Positions 57,503-64,000 of a stretch of 64,000 nt of DNA are shown piece by piece. Source of the DNA: Bacteroidota bacterium (GTDB taxonomy: Bacteria; Bacteroidota; Bacteroidia; Chitinophagales; Saprospiraceae). Made by a program: the position numbers and the translations under genes. The DNA lies in NCBI GenBank assembly GCA_029567325.1, contig JAKQLF010000277.1, positions 91,917 through 155,916 of the forward strand, read 5' to 3'. The notes beneath the pieces were generated by a model. The model ran no database searches and had not been told where the DNA came from. It saw only the letters and a program-made list of their open reading frames with translations. Numbering within the stretch: the first letter of the stretch is position 1; every line of letters begins with the position of its first letter.

Positions 57503-59244
57503 AGTTTTATAAGTTTTTGGTTCATTTTTGTTGTTTTTTCATACACCAGATACGTTCCATTTTTTAACATATCTCCATCAATTTGAGCAAATCTGTTTTC
57601 ATATTTTATATCCATAACTAATGACCCATTTAATGAGTAAATTTGTAAATTTCCTCTTTCTGGTGCAGATTGCGGTACTCTAATATAAATTTGTTCTTGA
57701 TCATTTATTGGGTTAGGCATTAGTACCAATTCATCATCTAAGTTTGACTGAATTCCTTCTATAATAATTTTATAACTGCTACTATTATAGATTGAAATAC
57801 TTTTTGTAAGACTATTAAATCCTGGTGGAGGAATAAGTGTTGCAAAAATGTAATAATATGAATTTGGAGGTATTGAAGGGAAAGTAAATCCATAGCTACC
57901 TCCAGATGAAGTATTGGTGATGCTTTCAGTTTTAACTAGCGTATTTGGATACGGATATGTACTTGTGTACCAATTTAAAGTACAAGGATATTGGTCTACA
58001 TAAACATATCCAATAACATTTATAAAGGAACCAGGGAAGCTTGATGAAGGTGCTTCCAAAACAACATCATATGAATTTATCCATGCTGACAAAGGGCAAA
58101 AACTTGTATTTATGTTGAAACTATTATCTCTATCTGCTGTTCCAGTTGGTAATCCATTAAAATTTATATCAGGATTTGAAAATTGAAGAACACGTTGCCC
58201 AAACGGTATGGTGTTTGTAAGAAGTGTGCCCTGATTATTTCCTGCAAAAGCAAATTGATGACCTCTACCTGGAGGAGATGCATTATCAGTGAAATGTCGA
58301 GCATTAAAAAGATGGCCCACTTCATGAGCAAATGTAAAACCGGCATTTGTTGCAAAAGTAGTTTTGACTACAGCAACCGGTCTGGTTGGATTTGCAAATC
58401 CTGTTAGCCCAACAGAGCCAACAATCTCACCACCATTTACATTAAAAGTGTATTGATGGAGGAGAACCACAATGTCAGCCCGATTATTTACCCTTAAGTT
58501 TTGAATCCATGGATCTGTACTTAAATTATCGGCTGCCGTTGTAGGGTTATTGTTTATTGGTTGTTGAAGATTCGCTTGATTGAGAAATACTGGAGCCCCT
58601 CCTGTCACTCGTCCATTGATACCACTATTTACTAGAGAAGTATTTGTTTGAGATAAAGCAGTATATCCAAGCGCAGTAATGTTCGAAACGCTATTTTGCG
58701 CTGCATTTAAAGCTTGCTGGGTATATAAAATTAATATTTTGACACGACAATTTGCTGAATTTGGTCCTGTCCTATATGTTCCTTTTTCGCTATCTTTTCT
58801 TGGCAAAAGACCGTTTTCAGAGCTACATGTAGCAGCAGTTAATTTGGATGCATCATTTTTGTAAATTATACTACGATTCTTTGCAATAGCTTGAATAATA
58901 AACTGTTCACCATCTACCAAAGCGTAGCCGAAAATTCCAAATCCTTCATCCATGAGCTCTAGAATAGTCCCATCACCATGTCCATTTATTTTACCTTTAA
59001 AGTGCTTCTCCAAAAGAGGGCTATCATTCTCAATTTTTATTATCTTTTCCGCCTTTTTCCTTGTTGGCAATGGTATTTCAAAATCTTCTCCAAATTCATC
59101 AAATCCTTTGTTGAACTTTATCACAGCATATTCAGCTACCCACGGATCCTTTTTCATTTTAGAGATTTCCTCCTTGTCCTTCACGCCAAGTTCAGTTTCA
59201 GGAATAACCTCAATCTGAGCAACTAAAAATTGGCTCAACAACAA
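57499..59244 (-). CDS. Secreted metzincin metalloprotease with T9SS domain; start out of frame in this sequence
   Basis: A zinc protease with HEVGHLFNARH at residues 307-317 of the track ORF (His307, Glu308, His311 and His317, the metzincin pattern). An N-terminal pro-region, the catalytic domain and a C-terminal T9SS sorting domain (LMPNPINDQEQIYIRV to MNQKLIKL) are visible. The track start is a TTG run (TTGTTGTTG) inside the signal peptide. The frame extends upstream through LLLIVFLLLSQFLVAQ into the AACAC repeat, then meets a TAA at 59316. The likely true ATG (59332-59330, MSKKFL...) is 88 bases upstream of the TTG, one base out of frame. With 11 or 8 repeats the full exported protein forms. 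Confidence 0.85.
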   Translation of the reverse strand: MLLSQFLVAQIEVIPETELGVKDKEEISKMKKDPWVAEYAVIKFNKGFDEFGEDFEIPLPTRKKAEKIIKIENDSPLLEKHFKGKINGHGDGTILELMDEGFGIFGYALVDGEQFIIQAIAKNRSIIYKNDASKLTAATCSSENGLLPRKDSEKGTYRTGPNSANCRVKILILYTQQALNAAQNSVSNITALGYTALSQTNTSLVNSGINGRVTGGAPVFLNQANLQQPINNNPTTAADNLSTDPWIQNLRVNNRADIVVLLHQYTFNVNGGEIVGSVGLTGFANPTRPVAVVKTTFATNAGFTFAHEVGHLFNARHFTDNASPPGRGHQFAFAGNNQGTLLTNTIPFGQRVLQFSNPDINFNGLPTGTADRDNSFNINTSFCPLSAWINSYDVVLEAPSSSFPGSFINVIGYVYVDQYPCTLNWYTSTYPYPNTLVKTESITNTSSGGSYGFTFPSIPPNSYYYIFATLIPPPGFNSLTKSISIYNSSSYKIIIEGIQSNLDDELVLMPNPINDQEQIYIRVPQSAPERGNLQIYSLNGSLVMDIKYENRFAQIDGDMLKNGTYLVYEKTTKMNQKLIKL

Positions 59245-59265
59245 AAAGACAATTAATAATAATGT

Positions 59266-59315
59266 GTGTTGTGTTGTGTTGTGTTGTGTTGTGTTGTGTT
59301 GTGTTGTGTTGTGTT
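59266..59315. repeat. Pentanucleotide array (GTGTT)x10, coding strand (AACAC)x10
   Basis: Exactly ten perfect copies, 50 bp, between the ATG at 59332 and the signal-peptide core. Each gain or loss shifts the frame by two. In frame, it would code for a repeating TTQHN pattern in the n-region of the signal peptide. The region up to 59946 carries the protease promoter and the next gene's promoter. Confidence 0.95.
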
Positions 59316-59332
59316 AAAAATTTCTTGCTCAT

Positions 59333-59946
59333 TTTCTTTTGTTTTAAATTTGTTTTAAAATTTAGAGCAATAGTAGAATACCTTTCATACGTGTTTTCAA
59401 TATTTCACCACAGGGCCCTGATTTTTTGGGTAAAATTTTAAGTTAACTATGCCAGATATTATTCTTTTGCTTAAGTCATACCAAATATACATACATACCA
59501 GTTAAGTTGTCAATAGGCCTATGAAACTTTAACATTTGGCACGGATGCTTCATTATTTATTTTTTCCACTGTTCATAACTCTTTAATACAACAACCGAGT
59601 TAAAATCTCCAAAACCTGTCCTCGTGAATGTTTTACTAACATATGGGTTGGGTTTAGGTGGATTTGGTCTGATTCAAAATCAAATAAAATTTTTAAAATC
59701 TAATTTTTTAAAATCTTTATTTTTGAGTTATGCGGGCTAACGATTACATTGTTCATGTACATCATACAAATTTGATAACCGACTTTTTCGAAGTAGAAAA
59801 AAGTAATAAATTGAGGCTCCAACATTTAGAATTCAATTTTATTCAAGCCGTTATTTATCCCCAAAGAAGTAAGAATTATAAATCAATGTTGTAAGGCAAA
59901 TTTATTTAAGTTTGTTTTTTATAATTTTGTTATATATAACAGACAA
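59333..59946. other. Intergenic region before the acetyltransferase gene
   Basis: Beyond the A-rich protease leader the stretch is AT-rich. A plus-strand open frame at 59583-59740 without start codon (KPVLVNVLLTYGLGLGGFGL, ends TAA) may be a decayed gene; the GLGLGG pattern is faintly like a ketosynthase C-terminus. TAATTTTG near 59917 is a possible -7 element for the gene at 59947. No repeat or RNA gene was seen. Confidence 0.35.
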
Positions 59947-60516
59947 ATGAAAAAGGCGGACATATTTAGACGAGATAAAGCTGGTGAAACCATAAAACTT
60001 GATGACCCAGAATACCCCGAACTTTTTAAAGTGATCAAGAAAGCTATTTACACTACTTCAAAACTCAACAACTTAATCACAAATGATGCTCAGGAAATCA
60101 ATGCCATTTTCAGTGAACTGATTGGTCAAAAAGTAGACGAGACTTTTTTCCTGATTCCTCCTTTTTACTGTGATTTTGGCGAAAATATCCAAATAGGCAA
60201 AAATGTATTTGTTAACCACGCTTGCACTTTTATGGATAGAGGCGGCATAACGATTGAAGATAATGTCTTGATCGGTCCCAAAGTAAATCTGATTACAACC
60301 AATCACCCTTCAAAACCGACGGATAGAAGAGCTACCTTATCCAATCCAATTTTAATTAAAAAAGGAGCATGGATAGGGGTTGGAGCTACTATTTTGCCGG
60401 GAGTAACCATAGGTGAAAATGCCATTGTTGCTGCGGGTGCAGTGGTTTCAAAAGATGTTCCTGATGACGTAATTGTAGGTGGAATTCCTGCCAAAGTCAT
60501 CAAAAAAATTCAATAA
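59947..60516 (+). CDS. Sugar O-acetyltransferase (left-handed beta-helix)
   Basis: A 189-residue acetyltransferase of the maltose/galactoside type. The N-terminal maltose-acetyltransferase-like part is followed by hexapeptide repeats: NHACTFMDRGGITIEDN, IGPKVNLITTNHPSKP and GVTIGENAIVAAGAVVSKD. The conserved His-containing NHACTFMD and TTNHP are present. It transfers acetyl from acetyl-CoA to a sugar hydroxyl. Monocistronic. Confidence 0.92.
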   Translation: MKKADIFRRDKAGETIKLDDPEYPELFKVIKKAIYTTSKLNNLITNDAQEINAIFSELIGQKVDETFFLIPPFYCDFGENIQIGKNVFVNHACTFMDRGGITIEDNVLIGPKVNLITTNHPSKPTDRRATLSNPILIKKGAWIGVGATILPGVTIGENAIVAAGAVVSKDVPDDVIVGGIPAKVIKKIQ

Positions 60517-60594
60517 TCCTTGAGAAATTTGCTTCCAAAAGGATAATTAATCAACGAGATTTTTTAAGCCACCTTCAAAATAAAAAATAACAAT

Positions 60595-61071
60595 ATGAGA
60601 TACCTCTTCATAATATTGGCCATATTTGTTTCACTATCCATTTCCTTTGCCTCATGCAGTAAAAAAGATAAACAAATTCAAAATACTGTAAACACGCTCA
60701 GTGACCCACAGAACAAAAAAGATAAAAATTTGAAGATAACCATCGTCACATCTGTCTTTACAGCAACACTTGTTGACAATCAAACAACCTCTGCTTTTGA
60801 AGCACTGTTACCAATTACCATTCAAATGAGTGAGTTAAACGGTAATGAAAAATTCTTTTATTTAAAAAAGTCCCTTCCGACAAATGCTTCCATAGGTGGA
60901 CAGATTCAATCTGGAGATTTAATGCTTTATGGAGATAACTGTTTAGTTCTTTTCTATGAAAATTTTAATACTTCTTATAGTTATACTCGGCTAGGAAAAA
61001 TAGAAAATGTCACAGGCCTTGTTGCTGCTTTAGGTTCCGGAAATGTGATTGTCAAGTTTGAATTGGAATAG
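60595..61071 (+). CDS. Cyclophilin-like lipoprotein
   Basis: A 158-residue lipoprotein with signal LAIFVSLSISFASCSKK. The domain ATLVDNQTTSAFEALLPITI, then MSELNGNEKFFYLKKSLPTN and GDLMLYGDNCLVLFYENF, is the cyclophilin-like fold family. The prolyl-isomerase active site is not evident, so catalytic activity is doubtful. Follows the acetyltransferase gene by 80 bp. Confidence 0.85.
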   Translation: MRYLFIILAIFVSLSISFASCSKKDKQIQNTVNTLSDPQNKKDKNLKITIVTSVFTATLVDNQTTSAFEALLPITIQMSELNGNEKFFYLKKSLPTNASIGGQIQSGDLMLYGDNCLVLFYENFNTSYSYTRLGKIENVTGLVAALGSGNVIVKFELE

Positions 61072-61276
61072 TCTTCAAACTACATAACAATCGTTATATT
61101 ACAATTTTATAAAATAATTGAGCAAATGCAATTCTTTTCGCAATCTTTGCCTTCTAATAATATCCCTTTTTTGAAAAGGAAGACAACGATTTTTCCAGAC
61201 AATGAGCATTATTGATCCCCAAGCCCCAATTTTATGAGTTTCTGAATAATTGGTTTTTGCCAAAGGATTTATAATT

Positions 61277-61873
61277 ATGACAATAAAAAAACAACCATTT
61301 GCCGACGCTGCTAGCTTAATCCGGATTTTTCGCAAAATTCATAGGCAAATAGCCATCGTATTGTTTGTTTTCTTTCTGATCATTTCCATCACAGGTTTAC
61401 TTTTGGGATGGAAAAAAAATTCTTTTGGCCTCATTTTGCCACCTACAGCCAAAGGCGTTTCAGCAGATCTAAAGACTTGGTTGCAATTCGATAGTTTGCA
61501 AACCATTGCAATAAAAGTATTGCACGACTCCATTTCACCCACACTTTCACCCGACTTGGAGCGTATTGATGCCCGACCATCCAAAGGAATTGTAAAATTT
61601 GTATTTGAAGATGACTACTGGGAAATTCAACTAGATGGCACAACGGGTGAGACCTTACAAATCAATAAAAGAACATCAGACATCATCGAAAATATTCATG
61701 ACGGCACCATTCTGGACGTTTTGTTCAACACGAAAAATGATCAATTCAAGTTGTCATACACGAGTATCATGGGAATTGCATTGCTACTTTTGACAGCCTC
61801 CGGATTTTGGCTTTGGTATGGCCCTCGGAGAATGAGGAAACTCAAACACCAGCCTCAAAACAAGGACATTTAA
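61277..61873 (+). CDS. PepSY-associated membrane protein
   Basis: A 198-residue protein with two membrane helices: IAIVLFVFFLIISITGLLLGW after the RKIHRQ motif and IMGIALLLLTASGFWLWYG near the end, with a PepSY-like periplasmic part between. PepSY-TM proteins often take part in iron uptake or heme reduction. The ATG at 61277 is preferred over the track start. Confidence 0.85.
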   Translation: MTIKKQPFADAASLIRIFRKIHRQIAIVLFVFFLIISITGLLLGWKKNSFGLILPPTAKGVSADLKTWLQFDSLQTIAIKVLHDSISPTLSPDLERIDARPSKGIVKFVFEDDYWEIQLDGTTGETLQINKRTSDIIENIHDGTILDVLFNTKNDQFKLSYTSIMGIALLLLTASGFWLWYGPRRMRKLKHQPQNKDI

Positions 61874-61921
61874 ATCTGGTCAGCGCATTGACGGAATTAT
61901 AAACTTAGATTGACTAGGTAT

Positions 61922-62143
61922 TTAAAGAATTAATGTTGGTAAGTTCCGGAATTCTTTATATTTGGCGCTTGAATATTGAAATCGAGCATTTAAAACAAAA
62001 ATTAATAGAGCTAACATGTCCAACCATTGACCGGTTACATCCACATGGACAAACAAGATACCGGAAAGAAATGTTGTCGCAGCTATCCAATTAAAAATGG
62101 TGGCTATTTTGAAGTTGAAATCAACCAGCTCATCTTTTATCCT
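61922..62143 (-). pseudogene. Open frame with membrane helices but no start codon
   Basis: From a TAA at 62146 to a TAA at 61922 the minus strand reads KDELVDFNFKIATIFNWIAA, then TFLSGILFVHVDVTG and LLIFVLNARFQYSSAKYKEF. It looks like a real two-helix membrane protein of about 70 residues. No ATG, GTG or TTG lies at its start, only ATA and CTG; thus a lost start or a remnant. It overlaps nothing else and explains the 308-bp gap before the desaturase gene. Confidence 0.4.
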
Positions 62144-62181
62144 TTACTTATCTGCTAATTAAACCACATTAAAAAGAGGAA

Positions 62182-63297
62182 ATGAAATCAATCAAATTCA
62201 TTGGCAACGATGATCATCAAAAAGCCTTTGCATCGGCAGTTAGGAAAAATGTCCATGATTATTTCAACGACAATGATTTGTCTACAAAAGGAAATTTGCG
62301 TCTTGCTATACAAACGATGGTCATGTTATTGCTTTACATCATTCCATTTGTTGCCATTTTGACAATACCAATGAACGGCTGGATGGGAATGCTGATGGCC
62401 ATTTTGAAGGGAACGGGAGTGGCAGGAATTGGCATGTGTGTCATGCACGATGCAGCACATGATTCCTATTCACATAAAAAATGGATCAACCAATTGTTTG
62501 GTGGCACTTTATACTTGTTGGGCAGCAACGTATTGAATTGGAAAATCCAACACAATTTGTTACATCATACTTACACCAATATCGAGGGATATGATCAGGA
62601 CATAGAATCAAAAGGTCCACTTCGTTTATCTGAATATGCTCCGCTCAAAAAAATACACTACTACCAACACATTCATGCTTTCTTTTTTTACGGCTTGATG
62701 ACGATTTCCAGATTATTTCGGGAGTTTAGCCAACTTCTGGAATTCAATAAGGCGGGGATAACCAAACACTTGCACTTAAATGGAACCTATGAATACATTA
62801 AAATGGTAGTAATTAAAATCCTGTATGCTTTCATCGTAATTGGTTTGCCAATTTTATATACTCCTTTCACTTGGTGGGAGGTCCTCATCGGATTTATGAT
62901 CATGCATTTTGTTGGAGGATGTATCTTAGGCACTATTTTTCAAATGGCTCACGTAGTTGAAGGTTCTGAGCAAATGTTTGCCAATGAAGATGGAATTATT
63001 GATTGTGATTGGGCTGTACATGAATTGAGAACATCTGCAAACTTTGCGCCCAATAATAAATTTCTGGAATATTATGCTGGTGGGTTAAATTTTCAGATTG
63101 AACATCATTTATTCCCAAACATCAGTCATATTCATTACAGAAATATTGCACCAATTGTAGAAAGAACCGCCAAAGAATTTGGATATCCTTACAATCAAAA
63201 ACCCAATTTCCGTACTGCGCTACAATCACACGTTGTAAGGTTGAAAGAACTTGGCCAGACCGACAAAAGAATCGCTGAAACAGCTTCCGGATTTTGA
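62182..63297 (+). CDS. Fatty acid desaturase (acyl-CoA/acyl-lipid front-end type)
   Basis: A 371-residue membrane diiron enzyme that introduces a double bond into fatty acyl chains. The three His boxes are HDAAHD, HNLLHHT and QIEHHLFPNIS, the last with Gln in place of His as in front-end desaturases. Four membrane segments fit. A role in lipid fluidity is likely. Confidence 0.92.
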   Translation: MKSIKFIGNDDHQKAFASAVRKNVHDYFNDNDLSTKGNLRLAIQTMVMLLLYIIPFVAILTIPMNGWMGMLMAILKGTGVAGIGMCVMHDAAHDSYSHKKWINQLFGGTLYLLGSNVLNWKIQHNLLHHTYTNIEGYDQDIESKGPLRLSEYAPLKKIHYYQHIHAFFFYGLMTISRLFREFSQLLEFNKAGITKHLHLNGTYEYIKMVVIKILYAFIVIGLPILYTPFTWWEVLIGFMIMHFVGGCILGTIFQMAHVVEGSEQMFANEDGIIDCDWAVHELRTSANFAPNNKFLEYYAGGLNFQIEHHLFPNISHIHYRNIAPIVERTAKEFGYPYNQKPNFRTALQSHVVRLKELGQTDKRIAETASGF

Positions 63298-63436
63298 CTT
63301 TGTTGGGTTAAAGAAATTAAGGAAACTCAAACGCCAGCCTCTATTCAATGACCAATAAAGGTCGTCAATGTAACCTACATCACCTACCATGTTTGAAAAT
63401 ATCCTGAACTTTATTTTTCAGAATAAATCAAACTAA

Positions 63437-64000
63437 GTGATCATATCCATAAGACACATTGCCACCATATTAGGTCTCCTTTTTATCTATACCGCTTACT
63501 CTCAAAAAGATCCGTTCAACTTAAGTCTCGAACCCCTAGAAATTCCAGGACTTGGAGGACTCCAATCATATGCTTATGGTCAATATGCAGGAAAGTGGCT
63601 CATCATTGGTGGCAGGCTCGATGGACTTCACCGCAGGCAACCCTTCGCTTCATTTGATCAAGCTGGTCACAACAACCAACTTATTGTAGTTGATCCGATT
63701 TCTAAACAAAAATGGACAGCATCCATCGCTTCATTGTCCCTTCCATTGCAGGAGCAGTTGAAATCCACCAACATGGAGTTTTACCAGCAAGGTAAATATT
63801 TGTACCTACTGGGCGGATATGGATACAGTGCAACCTTGGGTGATCATACGACTTTCAGCAATTTGACAGCAATTGACGTCCCGGGAACCATAGATGCAGT
63901 AATCAAGAACTCCAACCTTTTATCCTATTTTCGCCAAATTACGGATCCACAATTTCAAGTGACCGGCGGAAGACTTGAAAAAATAAATAACACCTTTTAC
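63437..64000 (+). CDS. Exported propeller-like protein, N-terminal part (cut by window edge)
   Basis: An open frame of 188 codons runs to the window end. The signal peptide IATILGLLFIYTAYSQ is followed by a long beta-rich, Kelch-like part (WLIIGGRLDGLHRRQPF, YLYLLGGYGYSATL). The start is probably GTG at 63437, because a TAA lies directly upstream in frame. It resembles Bacteroidota T9SS cargo propellers, but the C-terminus is outside the window. Confidence 0.72.
   Translation, partial: MIISIRHIATILGLLFIYTAYSQKDPFNLSLEPLEIPGLGGLQSYAYGQYAGKWLIIGGRLDGLHRRQPFASFDQAGHNNQLIVVDPISKQKWTASIASLSLPLQEQLKSTNMEFYQQGKYLYLLGGYGYSATLGDHTTFSNLTAIDVPGTIDAVIKNSNLLSYFRQITDPQFQVTGGRLEKINNTFY

Noticed and set aside
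59583-59740. Ketosynthase remnant in the gap after the protease gene
   Set aside because: Only a weak GLGLGG resemblance and no start codon; kept as a note in the intergenic entry only.

Overview
The window looks like a chromosomal segment of a Bacteroidota bacterium, AT-rich. The evidence is consistent: type IX secretion (T9SS) C-terminal sorting domains, a PorZ-like propeller, a BatA-domain protein, DUF4837, SusE/SusF-free but lipoprotein-rich gene content, almost no Shine-Dalgarno sequences, and -7 elements of the TAnnTTTG type ahead of several genes. The futalosine-pathway enzyme MqnD, two very large VPS10/BNR-repeat proteins and many small stress genes would suit a Saprospiria- or Chitinophagia-like lineage, but I cannot fix the genus from the sequence. 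No rRNA, tRNA, CRISPR array, prophage or complete insertion sequence was seen.

Layout. 1-12.3 kb holds conserved genes: the start of dihydroorotase, a BatA protein, a PorZ-like protein, mqnD, a GT39-like membrane glycosyltransferase, thrS and an aminopeptidase P. A two-gene module of unknown function (9.87-10.94 kb) interrupts this block. 12.4-27.4 kb carries exported catabolic and redox genes: a pentaheme cytochrome c, a PQQ dehydrogenase with an inserted cytochrome c domain, two paralogous VPS10/BNR proteins, an exported amidase and an exported amidohydrolase, plus an RluE-like pseudouridine synthase. An array of paired hairpins lies at 19.2-19.8 kb. 27.8-34 kb has folB, a DUF4837 lipoprotein, a VOC protein, a T9SS cargo, an FkbM methyltransferase and a monoheme cytochrome c.

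34.3-47.2 kb is a stress and detoxification region: SOUL heme protein, a P-type ATPase broken by an in-frame TAA, an exported rubrerythrin, a DUF2231-like membrane protein, AraC and Crp/Fnr regulators, VOC, nitroreductase-like, AhpD-like and ATC-hydrolase-like enzymes, and a truncated next to an intact serine hydrolase. 47.3-56.8 kb has an Rpn-type nuclease gene with an operator-like repeat, an AI-2E family transporter, a second AraC regulator with VOC, DinB and GNAT genes, a GH43-like enzyme and an SDR enzyme. 57-64 kb has a secreted metzincin protease with a coupled lipoprotein gene, then an acetyltransferase, a cyclophilin-like lipoprotein, a PepSY protein, a fatty acid desaturase and the start of another exported protein.

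The strongest unusual signal is in front of the metzincin gene. The only plausible ATG and the signal-peptide core are separated by ten perfect copies of a pentanucleotide (AACAC on the coding strand), and in this sequence they are out of frame by one base. Eleven or eight copies would restore a complete exported protease, so this is a candidate phase-variable switch, probably also affecting the overlapping downstream lipoprotein gene. Other notable signals are the alternating hairpin array, the nonsense-interrupted ATPase, the operator-like repeat before the Rpn gene, and several families of short tandem repeats between genes.
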